Assembly: GCF_022662475.1 (NCBI RefSeq)
Contig: NZ_JAKNQQ010000008.1
Span: 62,001 to 126,000 of the forward strand
DNA: 64,000 nt
Direction: 5' to 3'
Source: Sphingomonas sp. TREG-RG-20F-R18-01
Lineage (GTDB): Bacteria > Pseudomonadota > Alphaproteobacteria > Sphingomonadales > Sphingomonadaceae
Shown here: positions 26,634-34,770 of the stretch, piece after piece
How positions within the stretch are numbered: the stretch's first letter is position 1
How the letters are laid out: every line of letters starts with the position of its first letter
The notes under the pieces: model-generated
The model's database searches: none
What the model was told of the DNA's origin: nothing
Seen by the model: the letters and a program-made list of their open reading frames with translations, nothing else
Translations under genes and position numbers: made by a program

Positions 26634-26796
26634 TGGTAACCCACGGTGCGCGAGCGGCAAGCGGCAAACGCCCGGCGTCCCCCGTGCAGGCCCGGCCGGG
26701 TGGCAAGACGATCGCGGGCATGCGGTGTCCCGGCTTCCCTCGACCGGCGCACCCGGCGACGGCCTCCGCCGGGGAGGCCGTCGCGATGCAGCCCCG

Positions 26797-28134
26797 TTAC
26801 CGCAGGGAAGCGGTCGCCACCGGCGGCGTCTTGGCGGTCACCCGCCATACGGTGTTGCCAAGATCGTCCGCGATCAGCAGCGCACCCGACTTGTCGACCG
26901 CCAGCCCGACCGGGCGCCCGCGCGCCTTGCCGTTCGGGCCGACGAAGCCGGTCACGACATCCTGCGCCTTGCCGTTGGGCTTGCCGCCTGCAAACGGGAC
27001 GTAGACGACCTTATAGCCGTTGAGGTTGCCGCGATCCCAACTGCCGTGTTCGGCGACGAACGCGCCGCCTTGATACGCCCCGGGTAGATTGGTCGCGGCG
27101 TAGAACACCATCCCGAGCGGGGCGACATGGGAGCTGAGGCCGTAGTCGGGCAGGATCGCCTTCTTCACCAGATCAGGGCGTTGCGGCATCACGCGCGGAT
27201 CGACGTGCTGGCCCCAGAAGCTGTACGGCCATCCGTAGAACGCGCCGTCCTTCACCGAAGTCATGTAATCGGGCACGAGATCCGGGCCGATCTCGTCGCG
27301 CTCGTTGATCACGGCCCACAGCTGCCCGCTGGTGGGGTTGAAGGTCAGGCCGTTGGGGTTGCGCAATCCGGTCGCGAACAACCGCGATGCGCCGTTGGTG
27401 CGATCGACTTCCCAGATCGCGGCACGGTTCTTCTCCGCCTCGATCCCGTTTTCGGTGATGTTGCTGTTCGATCCGACGCCGACGTACAGCTTGGTCCCAT
27501 CGGGGCTGGCGACGAGGCTCTTGGTCCAGTGATGATCGATCGGCCCGCCGGGCAGATCGGTCAGCTTGACGCCCGGCGCGGTGATCCTGGTCTGGCCCGT
27601 GACATAGGGGAAACGCAGGATCGCATCGGTGTTCGCCACGTACAGGTCGCCGCCGACCAGCGTGATCCCGAACGGGGAATTCAGGTGGTCGAGAAACACG
27701 GTGCGGACGTCCGGCTTGCCGTCGCCATTGGTGTCGCGCAACAGGGTGACGCGGTTGCCGCCCTTCGCACCGGCACCGGCATAGCTCTGCACCAGGCCCA
27801 TGATCAGTTCCTTGGGCCGCTTGACCGGCGCGCTGCCCGGGCCGTTTGCCTCGACCACGAGCACGTCGCCATTCGGCAGGACAAACGGCTGGCGCGGATG
27901 CGCAAGACCGGTGGCGAGCGCGGTGATCTGCAGGCCGGGGGCGACCGTCGGGGTCTCGCCGCCCGTCCACGAGCTGGCGGGCGCGACGTGCATCGGCGGG
28001 AGCAGATACTGGTTGATCGCGGGCAGCGTCGGATTCGCACCGATCTGCTTGTCGGTGGAGCCGCCGGCCCCGCCGCAGGAGGCAAGCGCCAGGGTCGTCG
28101 CGCCGAGGACCAGCGTGGGAAGAATGCGCATCAT
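26797..28134 (-). CDS. Lipoprotein sorbosone dehydrogenase/PQQ-type sugar dehydrogenase
   Basis: 445-residue beta-propeller protein of the sorbosone/soluble-glucose dehydrogenase family. A lipoprotein signal ends at LALASC (Cys near residue 19), so it is anchored in a membrane facing the periplasm. Blade-type segments include DTNGDGKPDVRTVFL, LNSPFGITLVGGDLYVAN, FATGLRNPNGLTFNPTSGQ, and the closing GRPVGLAVDKSGALLIADD. Quinoprotein oxidation of a sugar is the family role; the PQQ-binding residues cannot be confirmed by eye. The ATG at 28134 overlaps the DUF2231 stop (ATGA), so the two are coupled. Confidence 0.87.
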   Translation of the reverse strand: MMRILPTLVLGATTLALASCGGAGGSTDKQIGANPTLPAINQYLLPPMHVAPASSWTGGETPTVAPGLQITALATGLAHPRQPFVLPNGDVLVVEANGPGSAPVKRPKELIMGLVQSYAGAGAKGGNRVTLLRDTNGDGKPDVRTVFLDHLNSPFGITLVGGDLYVANTDAILRFPYVTGQTRITAPGVKLTDLPGGPIDHHWTKSLVASPDGTKLYVGVGSNSNITENGIEAEKNRAAIWEVDRTNGASRLFATGLRNPNGLTFNPTSGQLWAVINERDEIGPDLVPDYMTSVKDGAFYGWPYSFWGQHVDPRVMPQRPDLVKKAILPDYGLSSHVAPLGMVFYAATNLPGAYQGGAFVAEHGSWDRGNLNGYKVVYVPFAGGKPNGKAQDVVTGFVGPNGKARGRPVGLAVDKSGALLIADDLGNTVWRVTAKTPPVATASLR

Positions 28135-28580
28135 GCGGCTCCTACGGGATAGCGATGGGCGACCGACGTGCCGGTCCAGCTCGAGACGATCACCAGCACG
28201 GCGACGATCGCCGACAGCAGGATCCCGGTCGGCATGACCGACGTATACGCATCGCGGCTGTGGATGAACGCGTTGACCGTGCCGAGCACCAGCACGACAA
28301 TGTTGAGCAGGCTGTGGAACCACGGCCGCGGCGCCCGCCGCGCGCGACGGTTGCGCGCAAAGTCGACGATCCCGGCAATCGCCGCGAGCACGCCCATGAT
28401 CAGGCCGCCGGTGATCAGCCAGACCGAGAAGTTCGCCCACATCATTTCGGCAGTATTGACGTAGGTGAGGTCGGTCACGAACGCGGTCGTGAAGAACGCG
28501 AGTGGGAACGCCGCGAGTACCGAGTGGATGGGATGGGGTGCGCTTGCCATCGGCATATCGCGCACGTCTTGCTGAGCCAT
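28131..28580 (-). CDS. DUF2231 membrane protein
   Basis: 149-residue inner-membrane protein with four hydrophobic segments and the DUF2231 opening HPIHSVLAAFPLAFF. PWFHSLLNIVVLVLGTVNAF is the second conserved pair of helices; its histidines suggest heme or quinone contact, but function is unknown. The ATG at 28580 sits at a good spacing from GAAGGA; an in-frame TTG three codons upstream is less likely. It is coupled to the sugar dehydrogenase and may be its membrane electron acceptor, by inference only. A possible EcfG-type promoter lies 30 bp upstream. Confidence 0.85.
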   Translation of the reverse strand: MAQQDVRDMPMASAPHPIHSVLAAFPLAFFTTAFVTDLTYVNTAEMMWANFSVWLITGGLIMGVLAAIAGIVDFARNRRARRAPRPWFHSLLNIVVLVLGTVNAFIHSRDAYTSVMPTGILLSAIVAVLVIVSSWTGTSVAHRYPVGAA

Positions 28581-28609
28581 AGTCTGCAATCCTTCGAAGG
28601 TGTGCGAGA

Positions 28610-28634
28610 TACGCCCCGCGCGCCCGAGTGTTCC
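28610..28634 (-). promoter_or_regulatory. Candidate EcfG (general stress) promoter
   Basis: On the minus strand GGAAC is followed after 16 bases by CGTA, one mismatch from the alphaproteobacterial EcfG consensus GGAAC-N16/17-CGTT. Transcription would begin about 20 bases before the DUF2231 start, a fitting 5' leader. Confidence 0.5.
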
Positions 28635-28676
28635 GTCCCTGCAACGATTACGCGCGTATTCCAGGGCGTTACCGCC

Positions 28677-30491
28677 TCAGCCGCCCGCCATCGGCCAGAA
28701 GAAGGCGATCAGCGGTACGCCGAACCCGATCACCACCAGCGACAGCGGCAGGCCCAGCCGCCAGTAATCTCCGAACCGGTAGCCCCCCGGGCCCATCACC
28801 AGCGTGTTGCACTGGTGGCCGATCGGCGTGAGGAAGTCGCAGCCCGCCCCGGTCGCGACCGCCATCAGGAACGGATCGGGATTGAGGTGGAGTTGCTTGG
28901 CGACCAGCACCGCGATTGGCCCGAGCACCAGCACCGTCGGGGCATTGTGCAGGAAGGGCGAGCAGGCCATCGCCGTGACGAGCAGCACGCCGAGCACGAT
29001 AATCGGAGCGACCCCGGTCAGCGCATGCGCGAGCCCCGCGGCGATCAGCCCGGTCCCGCCCGTATGCTGTACCGCCTCGCTGATCGGGGTCAGCGCGCCG
29101 ATCAGGATCAGCACTTCGGGTTCGAGGGCGCCGTACGCTTCGCGCATCGGCAGCGCGCCGATCAGCACGACCGCCACCGCCGCGCCGAAAAAGCCGCCGA
29201 CGACGGGCACGACCTTGAACGCGATCAGCAGGATCGCGACCGCCAGCACCAGGATCGGACCATATTTCTGGCGCGGGCTGCCGAGCTTTACCGCGCGTTC
29301 GGCGAGCGGCAGCAGCGACTGGCTGCGCACGAATTCGGGAAGGGCCGTATCGTTCGCCCGGATCAGCAGCAGGTCGCCCGCCCGCAGCGTCACTTCGCGC
29401 AGGCGTTGCGTGATCCGTTCATTGCGGCGGCCGACGGCGAGGAGCTTCACGCCGAAATCGTCCTGCAACCGTGCGCGCTGCGCGGACTGGCCGATCAACG
29501 GGGAGTCCGGCTGGATCACGGTTTCGATCGAGCGCACCTCGGTATGCGCCTCGGCGCTTTCGAGCGCGTGCTCGGACCGCGCGGGCAGCAACGGCAGGCG
29601 CGCGAACATGGCCGCGAGACCTTCGTCGTCCCCCTCCAGCAACAGGATCTCGCCCGGAACGAGCCGGGTGTCGGGCCCGGCGGGCAAACGCCGGCCATCC
29701 GCGCATTCCAGACCGACCACGACGATCTTGTCCTTGTCGAGCGCGAGATCCGCGATCGTGCCGAGCGTGTCGGGAAGGGTGTCCGGAACGGTCGCTTCGG
29801 TCGAATAGGCCTCTTCCGCGGTCCCGTCCTCGAGCCGTTCGCGCCCTTGCCGGTCACGCGGCAGCAGGCGCCAGCCGAGGCTGACCACGACGAAGCCAAG
29901 CAGCGTCAGGCACAGCCCGACCGGCGCGAAATCGAACATGGCGAACGGCCTGCCGACGGTTTCCTCGCGCACCTGGCTGACGATGATGTTGGTCGAGGTC
30001 CCGACCAACGTGACCAGCCCGCCGAGCAACGACATGAACGACATCGGCATCAGCAAGGCGGAGACCGAGCTGCCTTCGGTCCGCCCCAGCCGGATCGCCG
30101 TCGGCATCAGGATCGCCAGCGCGCCGACATTCTTGGTCACGATCGACAGAAGTGCGGTCGCCCCGGCGAGCGCCGGGACCTGTAGCGGCAGACTCTTCAG
30201 CCGGCCCAGCAGGGGCGCGAGCGTCGCCTCCAGCACGCCGGACTTCGCCACGGCCGCGCTCACTACCAGCGCCGAGGCGATGATCACCACGACGTCGCTG
30301 GTAAAGCCCGTGAACGCGCCCTTGATCGGGACCACCCCGACGATGACCGCGATGCACAGCGCCACCAGCGAGACGAGATCGTAGCGGAACCGCCCCCAGG
30401 CAAAGGTCACGATGGCGCCGGCGATGATGGCGAAGGACAGGATCTGGGGTGTCGTCACGGGAACGCTTCCGAAGAGGGCGACCAACGCCAC
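28677..30491 (-). CDS. SLC13-family permease with two TrkA_C domains
   Basis: 604-residue inner-membrane carrier. The first half has about six hydrophobic segments with TKNVGALAILMPTA and VGTSTNIIVSQ; two TrkA_C (RCK_C) ligand domains fill residues about 215-390 (KIVVVGLECADGRRLP; GVKLLAVGRRNERITQRL); the second half repeats the transport fold with HNAPTVLVLGPIAVLV and FLTPIGHQCNTLVMGPGGY. This is the layout of SLC13-type sodium/sulfate or dicarboxylate symporters. The substrate is unknown. A GTG at VPVTTPQIL, eight codons in, is a possible alternative start. Confidence 0.9.
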   Translation of the reverse strand: MALVALFGSVPVTTPQILSFAIIAGAIVTFAWGRFRYDLVSLVALCIAVIVGVVPIKGAFTGFTSDVVVIIASALVVSAAVAKSGVLEATLAPLLGRLKSLPLQVPALAGATALLSIVTKNVGALAILMPTAIRLGRTEGSSVSALLMPMSFMSLLGGLVTLVGTSTNIIVSQVREETVGRPFAMFDFAPVGLCLTLLGFVVVSLGWRLLPRDRQGRERLEDGTAEEAYSTEATVPDTLPDTLGTIADLALDKDKIVVVGLECADGRRLPAGPDTRLVPGEILLLEGDDEGLAAMFARLPLLPARSEHALESAEAHTEVRSIETVIQPDSPLIGQSAQRARLQDDFGVKLLAVGRRNERITQRLREVTLRAGDLLLIRANDTALPEFVRSQSLLPLAERAVKLGSPRQKYGPILVLAVAILLIAFKVVPVVGGFFGAAVAVVLIGALPMREAYGALEPEVLILIGALTPISEAVQHTGGTGLIAAGLAHALTGVAPIIVLGVLLVTAMACSPFLHNAPTVLVLGPIAVLVAKQLHLNPDPFLMAVATGAGCDFLTPIGHQCNTLVMGPGGYRFGDYWRLGLPLSLVVIGFGVPLIAFFWPMAGG

Positions 30492-30634
30492 ACCGGGTAA
30501 GTCGCAAGGTCAAACGTCATGCCCGCGGCTAGGGTTCCGGGTTCGGCGTCCGGGGGCGTTGCCTCCGACATCCGGCCGGTGCGCGGTGGACCCTTCCGCG
30601 CTCGGTGCACCGGCGTGCTGAAGCCGGCCGAACG

Positions 30635-31861
30635 CTACCGGAACAGCGCCAGCGGGATCGCATCCGCCATCGCGCGATAGCCGAGCGGCGAGGGGTGGAG
30701 CCCGTCGCCGGAATCATACGCCTTGCGCAAGCGGGTCGGCGCGGCGGGATCGCGCATCAGCGCGTCGAAATCGATCACCGCATCGAAATGCCCGGGGGTG
30801 CGGACCCACGCGTTCACGGCGGCACGATCCGCCTCGTTCCGCGCATCGGGATGATAATAAGACGAGCCACCGTCGGGCAGGATCGTCGCGCCATACGCCT
30901 TGATTCCCGCGGCATGCGCCCGCGCGACGATCTGGCGGTACGATCCGATCATCCGCGCGACCAGGGCGGCGTGCGCCTCCGGCGTGACGGGCGCATCGCG
31001 GGTCAGCGTGCCGAGATCATTGATCCCTTCCAGCACGATCACATAGCGCACGCCCGGTTGCGCGACGACGTCGCGATCGAACCGGGCGAGGGCATTGGGC
31101 CCGAGCCCGTCCGACAGCAGCCGATTGCCGCCGATCCCGTGGTTGAGCACGCCGACCGGCCGCGTGCCCGCAACCGCCTGCAACCGGTTGGCGAGCAGGT
31201 CGGGCCAGCGATCGTTGCCATTGGTCGTCGCGCCATGCCCATCGGTGATCGAATCCCCGAGCGTCACGACGGCGCGGGCGCCGGCGTCCGGGGACTCGAC
31301 GGCAATGCCCGCAAGCTGGAACCAATGGTCGACGGTCTGCGGGTCGCGCAGCGCCGGGTCGCCGGCATGGTTGCCATGCACCAGATAGCTGGTCGCGCGC
31401 GACCCCGGATGGCTGGTCTGGCCCTTTGGTGCCGTCGGCAGATACAGCGACACCGCGACCGATGCCAGCGCGGGCGCGTCCAGTGCCACCGGGTCGGACC
31501 AATAGCCGGCGCCCGCCGGAATCACGACGGTGGCCGCGCCGTCGAAGGTCAGGGCACGGTCGGAGCCGGGCACGATCCGCGCGCCCGATCCGGCCCGGGC
31601 CACGTGCGCCGCGTCGACCCGCAGCGGCGCGGTGCCAAAGGCATTGCTGACCAGGACGCGCAGGTGGCGGCCCCCCGTCGACAGGCGAACCACCTGCCGC
31701 AGCGTCGCGTCGCTCAGATCGGCGTCGGGAAGCGCGTTGTTTGGCTCCGGCGTCTGCTGCGACGCGGCCCAGCTGCCGAGCCACACCGTCCGCGGCGCGG
31801 GACTTGCGCCGAGCAACAACGCGCTTGCGAGGCCGATTGCGACCGTGCGGACCAATTCCAT
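30635..31861 (-). CDS. Exported SGNH/GDSL hydrolase
   Basis: 408-residue esterase-fold protein. A signal peptide covers about residues 1-22 (VRTVAIGLASALLLGASPA). The catalytic blocks are VTLGDSITDGHGA (nucleophile Ser), GIGGN, LEGIND and DGLHPSPLGY (Asp/His). The N-terminal 150 residues form a beta-rich accessory domain. Such enzymes often remove acetyl groups from plant polysaccharides, which would suit the divergent xylose operon, though that link is inferred. It shares a 107-bp intergenic region with xylX that contains the LacI-type operator. Confidence 0.9.
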   Translation of the reverse strand: MELVRTVAIGLASALLLGASPAPRTVWLGSWAASQQTPEPNNALPDADLSDATLRQVVRLSTGGRHLRVLVSNAFGTAPLRVDAAHVARAGSGARIVPGSDRALTFDGAATVVIPAGAGYWSDPVALDAPALASVAVSLYLPTAPKGQTSHPGSRATSYLVHGNHAGDPALRDPQTVDHWFQLAGIAVESPDAGARAVVTLGDSITDGHGATTNGNDRWPDLLANRLQAVAGTRPVGVLNHGIGGNRLLSDGLGPNALARFDRDVVAQPGVRYVIVLEGINDLGTLTRDAPVTPEAHAALVARMIGSYRQIVARAHAAGIKAYGATILPDGGSSYYHPDARNEADRAAVNAWVRTPGHFDAVIDFDALMRDPAAPTRLRKAYDSGDGLHPSPLGYRAMADAIPLALFR

Positions 31862-31904
31862 CCCAATTTCCTCTCCACGCCACTATCTTGTGGCTGTCGC
31901 GGCC

Positions 31905-31951
31905 TTGACAGCGTGCCGATGCTGGTGTTGTTAACGCTATCAAAATATAAT
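31905..31951 (+). promoter_or_regulatory. xylX promoter region with LacI-type operator
   Basis: TTGACA at 31905-31910 and TATAAT at 31946-31951 are good promoter elements although too far apart (35 bp) to pair; TTGACA may pair with TGTTAA at 31929 (18-bp spacer), or TATAAT may work with a weak upstream element. Between them the 14-mer TGTTAACGCTATCA (31929-31942) fits TGnTAnCGnTAnCA, the LacI/GalR-family palindrome with central CG. A bound repressor would block either promoter. The same pattern recurs at 38732-38745. Confidence 0.7.
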
Positions 31952-31968
31952 GTCGAGGGGAGTGGGGA

Positions 31969-33102
31969 ATGAAGGGCGAACGCGGCAGTCTGGCGTCGGC
32001 GCTACCGGAAGATTGGGGCACGGGAAGCTTCGTCGGCAGGATGCTGACGCGCGCGGGACCGTCGCCGATCCTGGTGGTGCGCGGGCAAGCCTATGACATG
32101 GCGCGGGTCGTGCCGACGGTCGCGGCGTTGGTCGATCGCGGCGACTTCAGCGGCGCCGGCGGCGATCCGATCCCCGACTTCTCGATCGCATCCGTCGACC
32201 TGCTCAGCCCGGTCGACCTGCAATGCGTCAAGGCCTGCGGCGTCACCTTTGCGGTCTCCGCGCTCGAACGCGTGATCGAGGAGCGCGGCCGCGGCGATCC
32301 GGGCGCCGCAAGCGCGATCCGCGAGCGGCTCGAGGCGCGGGTCGGCGGGTCGATCCGCGGCGTGGTGCCGGGTACGCCCGAGGCCGCCGCGCTCAAGGCG
32401 GCGCTGATCGACGATGGCCTGTGGTCGCAATATCTCGAGGTCGCGATCGGTCCGGATGCCGAGGTGTTCACCAAGGCGCCCGTACTCGCCACGGTCGGCG
32501 CGAATGCCGAGATCGGGATCCGCTCGGATTCGACCTGGAACAACCCGGAGCCCGAAATCGCGCTGCTGGTCGACAGCACCGGCAAGGCAGTCGGTGCGAT
32601 GCTCGGCAATGACGTCAACCTCCGCGACTTCGAGGGACGCTCGGCGCTGCTGCTCGGCAAGGCAAAGGACAATAACGCATCCTGTTCGCTCGGCCCGCTG
32701 GTGCGGTTGTTCGACGACAGCTTCGGGATCGACGACGTTCGTTCCGCCGAAGTGTCGCTGCGGATCGAAGGCGCGGACGGCTACGTTCTCGACGGCGCGA
32801 GCAACATGGCGGAAATCAGCCGCGACCCGCTCGAGCTGGTCCGCCAGACGTTGAGCGAGCATCAATATCCGGACGGGTTTGCCTTGTTCCTGGGCACCTT
32901 GTTCGCGCCGGTGCAGGATCGCGACGACCCCGGTCGGGGCTTCACCCACAAGGTCGGCGACGTCGTGGCGATCGAGAGCGCAAAGCTCGGACGGCTGGTC
33001 AATCGCGTGGTGACCTCGCGCGACGCCGCGCCGTGGCAGACCGGGATCGGCGCGCTGATGACAAACCTGGCCGGACGTGGCCTGTTGGAGAACAAGCAGT
33101 GA
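31969..33102 (+). CDS. xylX: FAH-family 2-keto-3-deoxy-sugar-acid dehydratase (XylX-like)
   Basis: 377-residue protein of the fumarylacetoacetate hydrolase superfamily. CVKACGVTFAVSALERVIEE, WNNPEPEIALLVDSTGK (metal-ligand Glu residues) and FTHKVGDVVAIESAKLG are typical of 2-keto-3-deoxyxylonate/arabinonate dehydratases. It would convert 2-keto-3-deoxy-D-xylonate to alpha-ketoglutarate semialdehyde in the Weimberg pathway. The genes that follow (xylB, xylC, sugar porter) match the Caulobacter xyl operon, but xylA and xylD are missing here. It is the first gene after the operator; GAGGGGAG precedes the ATG. Confidence 0.85.
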   Translation: MKGERGSLASALPEDWGTGSFVGRMLTRAGPSPILVVRGQAYDMARVVPTVAALVDRGDFSGAGGDPIPDFSIASVDLLSPVDLQCVKACGVTFAVSALERVIEERGRGDPGAASAIRERLEARVGGSIRGVVPGTPEAAALKAALIDDGLWSQYLEVAIGPDAEVFTKAPVLATVGANAEIGIRSDSTWNNPEPEIALLVDSTGKAVGAMLGNDVNLRDFEGRSALLLGKAKDNNASCSLGPLVRLFDDSFGIDDVRSAEVSLRIEGADGYVLDGASNMAEISRDPLELVRQTLSEHQYPDGFALFLGTLFAPVQDRDDPGRGFTHKVGDVVAIESAKLGRLVNRVVTSRDAAPWQTGIGALMTNLAGRGLLENKQ

Positions 33103-33875
33103 CGGCCATGCCGACCGACGACACGATGACGACGCGTGCGATCTACCCGAGCCTTGCCGGCAAGCGCATCCTCATCACCGGGGGTGCCACCGGCATCGGC
33201 GCGGGGCTGGTCGAGGCGTTTTCGGCGCAACGCGCGCACATCGCGTTCATCGACATCGACCGCGACGCCGGCGGGGCCGTGGCGGAGCGGTTCGCGCCCG
33301 GCGGGTTCCACCCTTGCGACCTGCGCGACATCGATGCGCTGAAGGCCACGATCGGCACGATCGCGGAGCAGCTCGGCGGGATCGACATCCTGATCAACAA
33401 TGCCGCCAACGACGATCGCCACAGCATCGCCGAAGTGACGCCCGCCTATTGGGACGACCGGATGGCGACCAACCTGCGCCACCTGTTCTTCGCCGCGCAA
33501 GCCGTCGTGCCGCACATGCGGCAGGCAGGCGGCGGGGCGATCGTCAATTTTGGGTCGATCAGCTGGCATCTCGGCCTGCCCGACCTCGTCCTGTACCAGA
33601 CCGCCAAGGCCGCGATCGAAGGCATGACGCGCAGCCTCGCGCGGGATCTGGGCCGCGACAATATCCGCGTGACGACGATCGTTCCGGGCAACGTCCAGAC
33701 ACCGCGGCAGGAAAAATGGTACACGCCCGAGGGCGAGGCCGAGATCGTCGCGGCGCAATGCCTCGACGGTCGTATCCAGCCGGCAGACGTCGCGGCGCTT
33801 GCGCTGTTCCTCGCTTCGGACGACGCCCGCATGTGCACGGGGCACGACTATTTTGTCGATGCCGGCTGGCGCTGA
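33099..33875 (+). CDS. xylB: NAD-dependent D-xylose 1-dehydrogenase (SDR)
   Basis: 258-residue short-chain dehydrogenase. TGGATGIGAG is the nucleotide loop; NNAANDDRH, NFGSISWHLGLPDLVLY and the YxxxK pair (Y166, K170 counted from the GTG) complete the active site. As I recall it, the Caulobacter XylB sequence is very similar, including IYPSLKGKR at the start and QEKWYTPEGEA. It oxidises D-xylose to xylonolactone. GTG at 33099 overlaps the xylX stop and has GGAG eight bases upstream; ATGs at 33108 and 33126 are alternatives. Confidence 0.92.
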   Translation: MTAMPTDDTMTTRAIYPSLAGKRILITGGATGIGAGLVEAFSAQRAHIAFIDIDRDAGGAVAERFAPGGFHPCDLRDIDALKATIGTIAEQLGGIDILINNAANDDRHSIAEVTPAYWDDRMATNLRHLFFAAQAVVPHMRQAGGGAIVNFGSISWHLGLPDLVLYQTAKAAIEGMTRSLARDLGRDNIRVTTIVPGNVQTPRQEKWYTPEGEAEIVAAQCLDGRIQPADVAALALFLASDDARMCTGHDYFVDAGWR

Positions 33876-33887
33876 GGGGATAGCAGA

Positions 33888-34745
33888 ATGGTTCAGTCGG
33901 TTTTTGCAGCGGCGGCGACGCTCGGGGAGGGGCCGGTCTGGATCGACGGCGGCCTGTGGTTCGTCGATATCAAGGCGCACCGCCTGTACCGGTTCGATCC
34001 GGCGGCCGGCACCGCGCGGCACTGGACCGCGCCCGACCAGATCGGCTGGGTGTTGCCCACGGAAACCGGCGACCTGATCGCCGGCGTCAAGACCGGGCTG
34101 CATCGTTTCGACCCGGCAACCGGCGTCTTCACGCTGTTCCACGATCCCGAGCCGCAGCATCCGGGCAACCGCCTCAACGACGCGACGACCGATTCCCGGG
34201 GGCGGATCTGGTTCGGTACGATGGATGACGGCGAAGCGTCCGAAACCGGGCGGCTGCACCGCTTCGCCGACGGCACCACGCAGGACAGCGGGCTGCCGCC
34301 GGTGGCGATCACCAATGGCCCCGCGGTCAGCGCGGATGCGACGATGCTGTACCACACCGACACGCTCGGCAAGCGGATCTGGCGCGTGCCGATCCACGAC
34401 GACGGCGCGCTCGGCACGCCCGTGCTGCACGTCGAGATCGAGGACGGCGCGGGGCATCCGGACGGCTGCGTGATCGATTCCGAAAACTGCCTGTGGACCG
34501 GCCTGTGGGGTGGCTGGCGCGTCCGGCGCTACGACCCGGCGGGCAAGGCGATCCAGGAGGTGCGCTTCCCGGTCGCCAACATCACCAAGATGGCGTTCGG
34601 CGGCCCCGACCTGCGCACGGCCTATGCGACGACGGCGCGCAAGGGACTCGATCCTGCCGCGCTCGCCGACCAGCCCGAGGCGGGAAACCTGTTTGCATTC
34701 GACCCCGGGGTCGCGGGCCTGCCCGTGACCCCGGCAAAACTATAA
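33888..34745 (+). CDS. xylC: Xylono-lactonase (SMP-30/gluconolactonase family)
   Basis: 285-residue six-bladed beta-propeller lactonase. ATLGEGPVWIDGGLWFVDI has the metal-ligand Glu, RLNDATTDSRGRIWFGTM the Asn/Asp pair, and HPDGCVIDSENCLWTGLWGG the last metal Asp. It hydrolyses xylonolactone to xylonate. It follows xylB by 12 bp with GAGGGGATAG as ribosome-binding site, and resembles Caulobacter XylC as I recall it. Confidence 0.92.
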   Translation: MVQSVFAAAATLGEGPVWIDGGLWFVDIKAHRLYRFDPAAGTARHWTAPDQIGWVLPTETGDLIAGVKTGLHRFDPATGVFTLFHDPEPQHPGNRLNDATTDSRGRIWFGTMDDGEASETGRLHRFADGTTQDSGLPPVAITNGPAVSADATMLYHTDTLGKRIWRVPIHDDGALGTPVLHVEIEDGAGHPDGCVIDSENCLWTGLWGGWRVRRYDPAGKAIQEVRFPVANITKMAFGGPDLRTAYATTARKGLDPAALADQPEAGNLFAFDPGVAGLPVTPAKL

Positions 34746-34770
34746 ACGAGAATTGGGAAGAGGATAGGAT

